NCBI GenBank assembly: GCA_910587745.1
Contig: CAJUNE010000008.1
Span: forward strand, 1 to 45,779
DNA: 45,779 bases
Direction: 5' to 3'
DNA from: an uncultured Bacilli bacterium
GTDB taxonomy: Bacteria > Bacillota_I > Bacilli_A > RF39 > UBA660
Shown here: positions 1 to 7,788 of the stretch, piece by piece
Layout: every line of letters begins with the position of its first letter
Position numbering within the stretch: position 1 is the stretch's first letter
Position numbers and translations under genes: made by a program
Notes under the pieces: model-generated
What the model was told of the DNA's origin: nothing
The model's input: the letters and a program-made list of their open reading frames with translations, nothing else
Databases searched by the model: none

Positions 1-74
1 TGGCAGGGGCGGAGAGAATCGAACTCCCATCAAAAGTTTTGGAGACTCCTATGCTACCATTATACCACGCCCCT
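1..74 (-). tRNA. trnW: tRNA-Trp (anticodon CCA)
   Basis: Read on the minus strand this folds as a full tRNA. The acceptor stem AGGGGCG pairs with CGCCCCT, followed by G73 and an encoded CCA end at positions 1-3. The anticodon loop is CTCCAAA, which gives anticodon CCA (Trp). The T-loop TTCGATT is present. The anticodon stem contains two G-U pairs. The discriminator base G agrees with bacterial tRNA-Trp. The gene touches the window edge, so its promoter lies just inside and its terminator outside the window. Confidence 0.93.
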
Positions 75-148
75 ACGTGTATTTGTATTATAGCACATTT
101 AATCCCATATTTCAAATATTTTCATATAATAAATTAGGTGATTATCAT

Positions 149-574
149 ATGATCGTAAATTACACTACAAAAGAATTAGATTTGCTAGCAAGGCTTATGC
201 GTGCTGAAGCTCAAACAGAGGGAGATTTAGGAATGCTCATGGTAGGTAATGTTGTAGTCAATAGAGTTTTAGGAGATTGTTATACTTTTAAAAATATTGA
301 TAGTATAACTGATGCTATATTTCAGCCTAATCAATTCGTAGGCGCTGATTCTCCCCTCTTCTATGGTTCTTCTACTACTTCTGAAAAAAATCTCGCTAAA
401 CGCATTTTAATGGGTGAATATTATTACCCTGCTACTCATTCCTTATGGTTCTACGCTCCACCATCATCAAACACATCATGTAAAACTACGTGGTATAGTC
501 AACCTTTAGCTGGTAAATATAAAAATCATTGTTTTTATAGGCCTCAATCTGGCACATGTACTGAGATATATTAA
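149..574 (+). CDS. cwlJ: Spore cortex-lytic / cell-wall hydrolase CwlJ
   Basis: A 141-residue protein of the SleB/CwlJ hydrolase family (Hydrolase_2), which degrades muramic-delta-lactam cortex peptidoglycan during germination in spore formers. The N-terminus shows the family signature LLARLMRAEAQTEGDLGMLM with the catalytic Glu region, then GNVVVNRV, and the C-terminus shows YYPATHSLWFYAPP and YKNHCFY, all close to Bacillus CwlJ as I recall it. The length matches CwlJ (about 140 residues) and not SleB, which carries an extra binding domain and a signal peptide. I chose the ATG at 149 because AGGTG stands 8 bases upstream; an open frame extends further upstream to 77 but runs back towards the tRNA. 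A CATATAAT at 123-130 resembles a sigma-E -10 box, but I see no convincing -35. Confidence 0.88.
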   Translation: MIVNYTTKELDLLARLMRAEAQTEGDLGMLMVGNVVVNRVLGDCYTFKNIDSITDAIFQPNQFVGADSPLFYGSSTTSEKNLAKRILMGEYYYPATHSLWFYAPPSSNTSCKTTWYSQPLAGKYKNHCFYRPQSGTCTEIY

Positions 575-603
575 AAAACCTAGACTTTTATCTAGATTTT
601 TTT
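574..603. terminator. Bidirectional terminator between cwlJ and dut
   Basis: An A-run followed by CCTAGA, a 5-base loop, TCTAG and a T-run forms a hairpin with one mismatch. The A-tract and T-tract on the two sides let it serve both convergent genes, cwlJ (+) and dut (-). Confidence 0.7.
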
Positions 604-1057
604 ATTTATCAGTAGAACCAAATCCACCTTTTCGCTCACCTGTAGCATCGTCATCATCAGTAATAAGATATTTCATAAATATAACTTGACCAATTCTATC
701 ACCTTTTTTAACTTCTAAAGGTTCAGTTCCAAAATTGAAATATTGAAACATAAAATGACCATCATTAGACTCATTGCCATAATAATCGGCATCAATAATA
801 CCGATACTATTAGCCATTACAAACCCTTTTTTAGGTCCACCACTACGATTAGCAAGCATATACCATTCATCATCTTGGCAATATGCTTTTAACCCTGTTG
901 GAATGAGTGTTGGTTTAATTCCATGAGTATATGGAGGAATAGTTACATCCTCTGCTGCTTCTATATCATAAGCTGCTGCATTTTTGGTACTTCTTTTAGG
1001 AAGATTAATATTTTTATCTTCGAAACCCTTTGCTATTTCAAAACCTCTCAAGCGCAT
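602..1057 (-). CDS. dut: dUTP diphosphatase
   Basis: A 151-residue trimeric dUTPase that hydrolyses dUTP to dUMP and PPi, keeping uracil out of DNA and supplying the dTMP precursor. The five family motifs appear in order: AAYDIEA (1), NRSGGPKKG (2), GIIDADYYG (3), GDRIGQVIF (4) and the glycine-rich arm RKGGFGST (5). Motif 2 reads RSGG where RSSG is more common. The start codon overlaps the end of nrdG by 10 bases and has AAGGAGAG upstream, so it is translated from the same mRNA as nrdD-nrdG. The grouping with an anaerobic ribonucleotide reductase makes a nucleotide-supply operon. Confidence 0.93.
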   Translation of the reverse strand: MRLRGFEIAKGFEDKNINLPKRSTKNAAAYDIEAAEDVTIPPYTHGIKPTLIPTGLKAYCQDDEWYMLANRSGGPKKGFVMANSIGIIDADYYGNESNDGHFMFQYFNFGTEPLEVKKGDRIGQVIFMKYLITDDDDATGERKGGFGSTDK

Positions 1058-1587
1058 ATTAACTCTCCTTCTTCTTGTTTTTGTTCTATTTCATTTGTTT
1101 CAAATAAAACAATTTTATTTTCTTTTAAAGATGCTTGAACATCAATAACTCTTTGATTACTAGAGCCACAATATTTAAGTAAGAAATTATGTAGTTCATC
1201 TTGATATTGACCATCAACTAAAACATCTAAATATTTAACAATTTCTTTATCTTTTAAATCTCTATCAAATAAGAATCCTGACCAAGCCCAAACAGTTTTA
1301 TTAGGAAATCTTTTCTTAAAAGCTTTTGCAAGTTTCGTAGTTCCCTCAAGATTTCTTGGATGCATTGGTTCTCCACCAAGTATTGATAAACCTTCAATAT
1401 ATTCCTTATCACAAAGATTTAAAATTCTTTCAATAGTTTCATCCGTAAATTCTTTTCCACCTTCAAAATCATGAGTTTCTGGATTAAAACAATTTTTACA
1501 ATTAAATACACAGCCTTGCATAAAGATAGAAACTCTAACCCCAGGACCGTCAGCAATATCCATCTTTCTAATTTTATTATATCTCAT
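1048..1587 (-). CDS. nrdG: Anaerobic ribonucleotide reductase activase
   Basis: A 179-residue radical-SAM enzyme that uses a [4Fe-4S] cluster and S-adenosylmethionine to put the glycyl radical on NrdD. The cluster motif CX3CX2C is seen at residues 26, 30 and 33 (GCVFNCKNC), preceded by DGPGVRVS, and SILGGEP follows as the SAM-binding GGE motif. It lies 2 bases after nrdD with a GAGGAA ribosome site, which is the usual nrdDG operon arrangement. The length is slightly over the usual 155-175 residues, with an extended C-terminal tail rich in Glu and Gln. Confidence 0.95.
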   Translation of the reverse strand: MRYNKIRKMDIADGPGVRVSIFMQGCVFNCKNCFNPETHDFEGGKEFTDETIERILNLCDKEYIEGLSILGGEPMHPRNLEGTTKLAKAFKKRFPNKTVWAWSGFLFDRDLKDKEIVKYLDVLVDGQYQDELHNFLLKYCGSSNQRVIDVQASLKENKIVLFETNEIEQKQEEGELICA

Positions 1588-1589
1588 AA

Positions 1590-3749
1590 TTATTCCTCAT
1601 CTTTATTATCTAAATGAACAACACGTTCTTTAATTTCTTGAGTTCTACCTTTATTCCAGAAATTAGAACCAATGTAACCACAAGTACGTCTAGCTACATT
1701 TAATTTATCATGGTCTCTATTTCCACAATTAGGACAATACCATTCTAATTTATCATCAATTAGAATTTCTCCAGTATACCCACATTCTTGACAATAATCA
1801 AGTTTTGTATTAAGTTCAGCATACATAATATTATCATAAATAAATTGAATAACTTCTAAGACAGCCGGAATATTATTTGATAAATTAGGAGTTTCAATAT
1901 AAGAGATTGCCCCACCTGGACTTAAGTTTTGGAATTCAGCTTCTAATTTTAATTTTTCAAAAGCATCAATTTCTTCAAAAACAGGAACATGATAACTATT
2001 AGTAATATAATCTCTATCTGTAACACCTTTAATAACTCCAAAACGGTCTCTTAAGCATTTAGCAAATTTATATGTAACTGATTCTATAGGTGTACCATAA
2101 ACACTATAATCGATAGCCTCCGCAGCTTTCCATTCTTTACACTTATCATTTAAATGTTGCATAACTTGCAAACCAAATTCTTTACCTTTACCATTATCAG
2201 TATGAGAGTGTCCAGTCATATATTTAACGCATTCATATAACCCAGCATATCCAAGACTAATAGTTGAATATCCATTATGAAGTAAATCATGAATAGATTC
2301 ACCCTTACCAAGTCTAGCTAAAGCACCATGTTGCCATAAAATAGGTGCAACATCACTTGAAGCTTTAGAAAGTCTTTTATGTCTTATTTGTAATGCTCTA
2401 TGACATAATTCTAATCTTTCGTCAAATATATCCCAGAACTTTTCTTGATCTTTATCACTTGATAATGCTACATCTACTAAGTTAATTGTAACAACACCTT
2501 GATTAAATCTTCCATAATACTTAGGTTTATTAGTTTTAGGATCAACATAAGGAGTTAAGAATGAACGGCAACCCATACATGGATAGCAATTACCATTACC
2601 ATTTTTATCAATTTTAAGTTGTAACATAATTTTTTCAGAAATATAATCTGGAACCATTCTCTTAGCAGTACATTCTGCAGCTAGTTTAGTTAAATAATAA
2701 TATTTACTTCCTTTTTTGATGTTATCTTCTTCTAAAACATATAAAAGTTTAGGGAATGCAGGCGTAATATAAACACCTTTTTCATTTTTCATACCTTCTA
2801 TACGTTGTTTTAAAACTTCTTCAATAATCATTGCAAGTTCTTCTTTGTATTCATCTGTTTCACCTAAATACATACAAACACTTAAGAAAGGTGCTTGACC
2901 ATTTGTTGTAGTCATTGAATTAATTTGATATTGGAAAGTTTGAACTCCATCAACAATTTCTCTTTTTAAATCTTCTTTAGCAAATTTTTCGCAATCCTCA
3001 GGTGTACATTTACGTTTTTTATATTTAGCTAAATATCTTTTATAACTATCTCTAACAAAAGGTGCTAAATGTGTAAGAGTTATAGTAGCTCCACCATATT
3101 GACTAGAATTAACTGCTGTAATAAGTTGTGTAGCAATAGTCATCGCTGTTAAAAACTTATGTGGTTTTTCAATCATAACACCATTAATATTAGTACCATT
3201 TTGAAGCATATCTTCTAAATTAATTAAATCACAATTATGTAATGCATTTTGTGCAAAATAATCAGCATCATGGAAATGAATTCTTCCATCATCATGAGCT
3301 TGAACTATATCCTCAGGTAATAAGAATCTTCTTGTAATATCAGTACTTGTAATACCAGCCAAATAATCTCTTTGAGTTGTAACAACTTTAGCGTTTTTAT
3401 TTGAATTTTCAGTATTCCAATATTCGCTTTCACCATCAATTAATTCTTTAATAGCGAGGTCTGTTGTATTACTTCTACGAACTAATTCTCTAGTATATCT
3501 ATATGTGATATACTTTTTAGCTAAAGCATATTTCCCAATAGCCATTAATTTCATTTCAATTATATCTTGAATATCTTCAACTAAAATTCTTTTTTTGCCT
3601 AAACCTTCGATATACTTAATAATATTTTTAATTTGTGTACCAGAGGCTTGATCTTCATCATCAACCTCTTTATTAGCTTTTAATATAGCTTCTTCTATCT
3701 TTTCTGGACTATAATCTACCATATGTCCATCTCTTTTAATAACCTTCAT
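1590..3749 (-). CDS. nrdD: Anaerobic (class III) ribonucleoside-triphosphate reductase
   Basis: A 719-residue glycyl-radical enzyme reducing ribonucleoside triphosphates to deoxy forms without oxygen. An ATP-cone domain occupies about residues 1-95 (VIKRDGHMVDYSPEKIEEAI). The catalytic barrel follows. Near the C-terminus are four zinc-ligand cysteines (CQECG and CPNCG) and the radical loop RRTCGYIG, with the radical glycine at about residue 691. I start at ATG 3749 because GGAGGAAGT lies 6 bases upstream. The open frame runs on to 3827, but that part falls in the promoter region. It is divergent from a Crp/Fnr-type regulator. Presence of nrdD points to anaerobic growth. Confidence 0.96.
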   Translation of the reverse strand: MKVIKRDGHMVDYSPEKIEEAILKANKEVDDEDQASGTQIKNIIKYIEGLGKKRILVEDIQDIIEMKLMAIGKYALAKKYITYRYTRELVRRSNTTDLAIKELIDGESEYWNTENSNKNAKVVTTQRDYLAGITSTDITRRFLLPEDIVQAHDDGRIHFHDADYFAQNALHNCDLINLEDMLQNGTNINGVMIEKPHKFLTAMTIATQLITAVNSSQYGGATITLTHLAPFVRDSYKRYLAKYKKRKCTPEDCEKFAKEDLKREIVDGVQTFQYQINSMTTTNGQAPFLSVCMYLGETDEYKEELAMIIEEVLKQRIEGMKNEKGVYITPAFPKLLYVLEEDNIKKGSKYYYLTKLAAECTAKRMVPDYISEKIMLQLKIDKNGNGNCYPCMGCRSFLTPYVDPKTNKPKYYGRFNQGVVTINLVDVALSSDKDQEKFWDIFDERLELCHRALQIRHKRLSKASSDVAPILWQHGALARLGKGESIHDLLHNGYSTISLGYAGLYECVKYMTGHSHTDNGKGKEFGLQVMQHLNDKCKEWKAAEAIDYSVYGTPIESVTYKFAKCLRDRFGVIKGVTDRDYITNSYHVPVFEEIDAFEKLKLEAEFQNLSPGGAISYIETPNLSNNIPAVLEVIQFIYDNIMYAELNTKLDYCQECGYTGEILIDDKLEWYCPNCGNRDHDKLNVARRTCGYIGSNFWNKGRTQEIKERVVHLDNKDEE

Positions 3750-3781
3750 ATTACTTCCTCCACTTTCTCTATTTGCACGAT

Positions 3782-3847
3782 AAGTGTAACACTTTTTAAT
3801 TAAGTTCGCCTGTTGCAATTGCAACATTTAACGTTTTTTGATAAAAT
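3782..3847. promoter_or_regulatory. Divergent control region between nrdD and Crp/Fnr-type gene
   Basis: Two palindromes lie in this short gap. AAGTGTaACACTT is at 3782-3794 and the perfect 16-mer TGTTGCAATTGCAACA is at 3811-3826. The right half of the 16-mer provides TTGCAA (3819-3824), which stands exactly 17 bases before TAAAAT (3842-3847), a plausible sigma-A promoter for the regulator. A protein bound at the 16-mer would cover the -35 box. I could not find an equally good promoter for nrdD. The palindromes do not look like NrdR boxes. Confidence 0.6.
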
Positions 3848-3866
3848 ATTTTTAAGAGGTGTAAAC

Positions 3867-4493
3867 ATGACTAATTTATTTACTAATATAAGTGAAAAAA
3901 ATCAAGAAAAAATTCTCAAGATTTTAGAGGCCAGTACACTAAATTTCAAACCAAACTGTCAAATTTTGACAAGTGTAAAGTTACATAATATGATTGGATT
4001 TGTCTTATCAGGATACATGCAAATTATTCGAACAGATTATAATGGCAATCGTACCATAATTGAAGAATTAACAGAAAATGATATATTTGGTACGACTATA
4101 TCTTCCCTAACAGATGAATGCGAAATAATAACTAAAGAAGACACCAAAATTGTTATTATAGATTTTAATAATATCTTAAATGATGTTGAAAATAATTTAT
4201 CATACTATAAACAATTTATAAAAAATTTACTTGAAATATATAGTGATAAGATTAATACTAAAAATGAACGTATAGAAATACTAACTAAAAAAACGATTAG
4301 AGATAAATTACTTGAATACTTTAAAATTGTATCTAAAAGAAATAATTCTAAAAAAATATATTTAACAATGACATATATTGAACTAGCAGATTATTTAGCT
4401 GTCGATAGGAGTGCTATGACAAGAGAATTAAAAAACTTAACAGAAGAGGGATTTATCAAAAGAGAAGACAAAAAGATTACTTTATTATATTAA
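3867..4493 (+). CDS. Crp/Fnr-family transcriptional regulator
   Basis: A 208-residue protein with an N-terminal cyclic-nucleotide-binding-like beta-roll (about 20-115, with GFVLSGYMQIIR and LTENDIFG) and a long dimerisation helix. A C-terminal winged helix follows (about 165-205, ELADYLAVDRSAMTRELKNL as the recognition helix-turn-helix). It lacks the N-terminal cysteine cluster of classical Fnr, so direct Fe-S oxygen sensing is not visible. The ATG at 3867 has AAGAGGTG upstream. It is transcribed away from nrdD, and a palindrome overlaps its own -35, so autoregulation together with control of nrdD is likely. The effector is unknown. Confidence 0.85.
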   Translation: MTNLFTNISEKNQEKILKILEASTLNFKPNCQILTSVKLHNMIGFVLSGYMQIIRTDYNGNRTIIEELTENDIFGTTISSLTDECEIITKEDTKIVIIDFNNILNDVENNLSYYKQFIKNLLEIYSDKINTKNERIEILTKKTIRDKLLEYFKIVSKRNNSKKIYLTMTYIELADYLAVDRSAMTRELKNLTEEGFIKREDKKITLLY

Positions 4494-4510
4494 AAAATAT
4501 TTAAGAAAAT

Positions 4511-5620
4511 TCAAATTTTATAAGCTATATTTTTAGAAAAATCAATTTCAATAATATCTCCTGTTTTAAATATTTTAGTTCCAACTTCAGTTCCCATTAA
4601 ACAAGGTTTATGAAACTCTCTTGAAAATATAGCCGCATGACTAAGAATCCCTCCATGATCCACAATAAGTGCTTTACAATCTAAATATTTATAAATATCA
4701 CTTGGAGTTGTTACTGAAACTACTATTATTTTATTAAAAACATCTTGTCCTTCTAATAGAGAGTTACTTATTACCACACATTCCCCAGATATTATAAGTT
4801 TATCTTCATAAGTAGAAACACCTTTTACTTCGTTTTGACTAAGTATATAAGCATTTTCTAACCCTTCCAATCTACTTTTTATTTCTCTTACCATAACATT
4901 ATCAGTAATAACCTTATTACAATATTTTTTATCATGTAAATTTAAAAGAACAAAACCTTTTTTTCTATCATTTATCCTTTTTAAAATAGTTTTAACAGTA
5001 ATTTTATTATTTAATAACTTTAATATTTCATCAACATGTATGTATAGTTCTAAAGTTTTATAATAAATATCAATACTAAAATAGTCTTTTATATATTTAA
5101 AAACTTCTTCAAAATAGTAATGAGAGTTAACTTGTTCTTTATTCTTCCATTTAGAAAAACAAGCTATTTCTTGCTTTTTTAACTGAAAATACAACTCTTG
5201 ACCCAAAGAACTTATTAAATACTCATAACTAAATATCCTTGCATGAATAAAAATAAACTTTTTAAACAGTATTCTAAAACTTTCAAAATTATCATTTTTA
5301 GCCTCTTTAACAACCTTTTCTCCCATCATGTATAATTTATCTTTAAGTTTATAATATTCTTTTATAAACATTATTAAATCGCTAGAATTTAAATTAACTA
5401 AAGAACTATCACTAATAGGTTTTTGATTTCCATTAAAGCCTCTAAGTTGTCTTGTATTATCAGCATAATAAATAGTTATATCTTCGGTTATTAAATTTTT
5501 AATTACTTTGTTTTTATATTTGTAAGCTCCCATTATCCATAAACTACGTTCAAATAAAGATCGATTATTATTTTTAAATGAACACCAAAACTCTTTATTA
5601 AAATATAATAAAATATTCAT
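4511..5620 (-). CDS. Protein with lone PEP-utilising mobile (phosphohistidine) domain
   Basis: A 369-residue protein. The last 60 residues match the swivelling phosphohistidine domain of PEP synthase, PPDK and rifampin phosphotransferase. The signature HGGILSHAAI (about residue 325) carries the histidine that is phosphorylated in that family, and GTEVGTKIFKTGDIIEIDF follows. The first 250 residues are helical and I do not recognise them. There is no ATP-grasp nucleotide-binding domain and no PEP/pyruvate TIM barrel, so it cannot be a complete dikinase. It follows a HAD phosphatase after 17 bases with its own GGAGG, so the two form an operon. The partner kinase is not in view. The function is unknown, and a role in modifying a small molecule is only a guess. 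Confidence 0.72.
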   Translation of the reverse strand: MNILLYFNKEFWCSFKNNNRSLFERSLWIMGAYKYKNKVIKNLITEDITIYYADNTRQLRGFNGNQKPISDSSLVNLNSSDLIMFIKEYYKLKDKLYMMGEKVVKEAKNDNFESFRILFKKFIFIHARIFSYEYLISSLGQELYFQLKKQEIACFSKWKNKEQVNSHYYFEEVFKYIKDYFSIDIYYKTLELYIHVDEILKLLNNKITVKTILKRINDRKKGFVLLNLHDKKYCNKVITDNVMVREIKSRLEGLENAYILSQNEVKGVSTYEDKLIISGECVVISNSLLEGQDVFNKIIVVSVTTPSDIYKYLDCKALIVDHGGILSHAAIFSREFHKPCLMGTEVGTKIFKTGDIIEIDFSKNIAYKI

Positions 5621-5637
5621 TTGTTAATCCTCCATTT

Positions 5638-6243
5638 TCATATTAAATCTTTTACTTTTCTTTGTTTTATTCTTTCAAAAGTAAAACTAAGACTATCTTT
5701 TAAACTCATAGACATATCATATTCTAGTGTCTGTATTCCACAATTCTTAGCACTTATTAAATTATCCCGATTGTCATCTACAAATAATATTTGAGAAGCC
5801 CTAATATGTAATAATTCTAAAGCTTTCAAATAAAAGTATTTATTTGGTTTATCATATCCTAAATAATAAGAATTAATTACATTTTCTAAAGGAATATATC
5901 TAAGAACACCTACTTGTTCTAATGAAGAATTTAAATAAGGAGTATTATTTGTCCATAAAGAGATACCAATTCCGTTATAATGTAACATTTTTAAAACATC
6001 TAAGGCCTCTCTATTTAATTTATAGATTTTTCTAGTTATTTCTTCCATTTTACTTCTAGCATATTCTAAAAACTCTTTATCTTTTGGATTAACGCCTTTA
6101 ATACCCATATACTTTTGATAAATTAAAAGTAAATTTTGTTCCTCTGCTGATAAAACACTTAAATCTCTATATGCTAAAACACCACCTAAATCAAAAGCTA
6201 CCATTCTTATTTCACCTGGTTCTAAATCACTAAAATCAAACAT
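5638..6243 (-). CDS. HAD-superfamily hydrolase (YihX-like)
   Basis: A 201-residue haloacid-dehalogenase-fold phosphatase. Motif I is VAFDLGGVL, with the nucleophilic Asp but Gly in place of the second Asp, as in YihX-type sugar-phosphate phosphatases. Motif II is SLWTNNT, the motif III lysine is in YDKPNK, and motif IV is FVDDNRDN. An alpha-helical cap lies between motifs I and II. I start at ATG 6243, which has GGAGAG upstream; the frame runs further to 6285 without a ribosome site. It is the first gene of a two-gene operon with the phosphohistidine-domain protein. The substrate is not predictable. Confidence 0.82.
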   Translation of the reverse strand: MFDFSDLEPGEIRMVAFDLGGVLAYRDLSVLSAEEQNLLLIYQKYMGIKGVNPKDKEFLEYARSKMEEITRKIYKLNREALDVLKMLHYNGIGISLWTNNTPYLNSSLEQVGVLRYIPLENVINSYYLGYDKPNKYFYLKALELLHIRASQILFVDDNRDNLISAKNCGIQTLEYDMSMSLKDSLSFTFERIKQRKVKDLI

Positions 6244-6300
6244 ATATAATCTCTCCTTTTTCACCATTTTAATATAACAAAGCATTTTATATCAAAAAAT

Positions 6301-6329
6301 TTGCAACTTTGTTACCTTTATGCTATAAT
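6301..6329 (+). promoter_or_regulatory. Consensus promoter of the leaderless HTH gene
   Basis: TTGCAA (6301-6306) and TATAAT (6324-6329) are separated by 17 bases. Only 8 bases separate the -10 box from the ATG at 6338, so transcription should start at or within two bases of the start codon. Confidence 0.72.
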
Positions 6330-6337
6330 ACAACATT

Positions 6338-6859
6338 ATGAAAAAAGAAAATGTTATAAAATTATTAAAAAACCGCCAAGTTTCTTATAAAGAACTAGCT
6401 AATATCACAGGTTATCACGAAAAATCTCTTATAAGACTTAACAGAGAGATAAAAAATAATACCATAAGTGTAATTCATGGTAATAAAGGTAAAAAGCCAC
6501 ATAACTATATTGATAGTGAAACTAAAGAGAAATTAATAGATAATTATAAAAAGAACAATTATAAATCTATTAAAAGTTATTATAATAAGCTAAAAGGAAA
6601 ATATAGTTATTCTTTTCTATGCAAATTACTACCTAAAAGTAATAATGAAAAAACTTTTCTCTTAAAAAGAAAAGCCATAAAACATAATATAATTCAATTT
6701 GATAATGTTAGATATAAAATATTAAATGCTAATATTAAACATTATAGTATTGTTTATTTAGAACCAAATCTTTCATATATCATATATAATAACCAAAAAT
6801 ATCAAATAGAACAAATAAAAAAATTAAAATCTAAAAAAGGATTATCTAAATATAATTAA
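6338..6859 (+). CDS. Small HTH protein resembling the N-terminus of an ISNCY-type transposase
   Basis: A 173-residue basic protein. Residues 8-50 form a helix-turn-helix (VSYKELANITGYHEKSLIRL), followed by a GNKGKKPHNYID linker and a second helical domain (YKSIKSYYNKLKGKYSYSFL). This is the layout of the DNA-binding half of ISNCY-like transposases, but the catalytic DDE domain is missing and the C-terminus ends cleanly after a short beta-rich part. I see no terminal inverted repeats around it. It may be a domesticated or remnant transposase, or a regulator. It appears to have no 5' leader and no Shine-Dalgarno. It runs opposite to most genes on this side of the origin. Confidence 0.6.
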   Translation: MKKENVIKLLKNRQVSYKELANITGYHEKSLIRLNREIKNNTISVIHGNKGKKPHNYIDSETKEKLIDNYKKNNYKSIKSYYNKLKGKYSYSFLCKLLPKSNNEKTFLLKRKAIKHNIIQFDNVRYKILNANIKHYSIVYLEPNLSYIIYNNQKYQIEQIKKLKSKKGLSKYN

Positions 6860-6870
6860 CCAAAATATTA

Positions 6871-7695
6871 TTAAATTAATTTTAAAGTTATAACATTATT
6901 ATGAAATGACCACAAAGCCTTTTTAGGTTTAATAATACCATCTGTACTTATCAATTCATATTTTCTATACATATTTGACAATCCTTTTGAAAAATAACTT
7001 CTACTTTTAACAAATTTAGACTTAAACTCATCATTCTCAAACTTAAATAAATATTCTTTTTTGTCTTCTAGTAATTTTGCTATTTTACTAGGAACAGAAG
7101 CTATTTTTGCTCTAATATCATTATAAGTAATTAATTTTTCAATTACTTCTTGATTAATATCATTAACAATATTATAATTTGCTATACTATTAAATTGATT
7201 GAATAATTCCTTACTAAACCTAGGCTCAAAAGCAAAACCTATCTGGTGATTTATACAACTATTTAATAAAGCTCTTCCGTCAACTAAAATAATTGGTCTT
7301 GAAATATCATTATCAGATTCTAAAATAGAATCCTTAGTAAAAGTTGAAGTAGTAATAAGCATTCCTTTATGTCCAAATGGGATAACTCCTTTTAGCTCTC
7401 TTATTGCGTTAACGCCGACTTTTTTTAGTTTATACCTTTTCGCTTGAATATAATAATTAATGGTGTCAATATTACTAAAATCTTCTATTCCTTTTCTTAT
7501 AGCTATCAAATCAACTCCGCCATCTCTTGTTCTTTTAGTAACTTCTATTTCATCAAAACCTATTTCTTCTAAATAAAGTTTTAAAAATTTCTCGAAATCA
7601 TACCCACTTTCAAAACAATTGTATAAATCTTCTAAATATTCATTTTCCTTTGCTTCACTCAATCCCACTATTTGCATAAAATTCTCCCTATTCAT
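6871..7695 (-). CDS. mrr: Mrr-like type IV restriction endonuclease
   Basis: A 274-residue protein. The Mrr catalytic domain spans about residues 30-145: GFDEIEVTKRTRDGGVDLIA supplies the Asp, and YYIQAKRYK supplies the QxK, together the PD-(D/E)XK variant of Mrr. IRELKGVIPFGHKGMLITTS then follows as in other family members. Enzymes of this kind cut methylated foreign DNA. The C-terminal 120 residues are helical and not recognised; they may bind DNA. ATG 7695 is preceded directly by GTG 7698 and either could start the protein; AAGAGA is the only weak ribosome site. It lies between the HTH gene and the interrupted amidase, next to the R-M-bearing element but outside it. Confidence 0.8.
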   Translation of the reverse strand: MNRENFMQIVGLSEAKENEYLEDLYNCFESGYDFEKFLKLYLEEIGFDEIEVTKRTRDGGVDLIAIRKGIEDFSNIDTINYYIQAKRYKLKKVGVNAIRELKGVIPFGHKGMLITTSTFTKDSILESDNDISRPIILVDGRALLNSCINHQIGFAFEPRFSKELFNQFNSIANYNIVNDINQEVIEKLITYNDIRAKIASVPSKIAKLLEDKKEYLFKFENDEFKSKFVKSRSYFSKGLSNMYRKYELISTDGIIKPKKALWSFHNNVITLKLI

Positions 7696-7756
7696 CACTA
7701 AAATCTCTTAATAAGATATTATAACATTCATAATTTAATAAATATATATAAAATTT

Positions 7757-7784
7757 AAAAAATCTCCAAATTATTGAAGATTTT
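7757..7784 (-). terminator. Terminator of the amidase gene
   Basis: On the minus strand AAATCTTC, a 7-base AT loop, and GGAGATTT are followed by a T-run, just after the amidase stop codon at 7789. Confidence 0.6.
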
Positions 7785-7788
7785 TATC

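Noticed and set aside
923..1138. 71-codon plus-strand frame over dut and nrdG
   Set aside because: Shadow of two genes with complete family motifs on the other strand.
6286..6870. Insertion sequence around the HTH gene
   Set aside because: No terminal inverted repeats or target duplication were found, and no catalytic domain is present.
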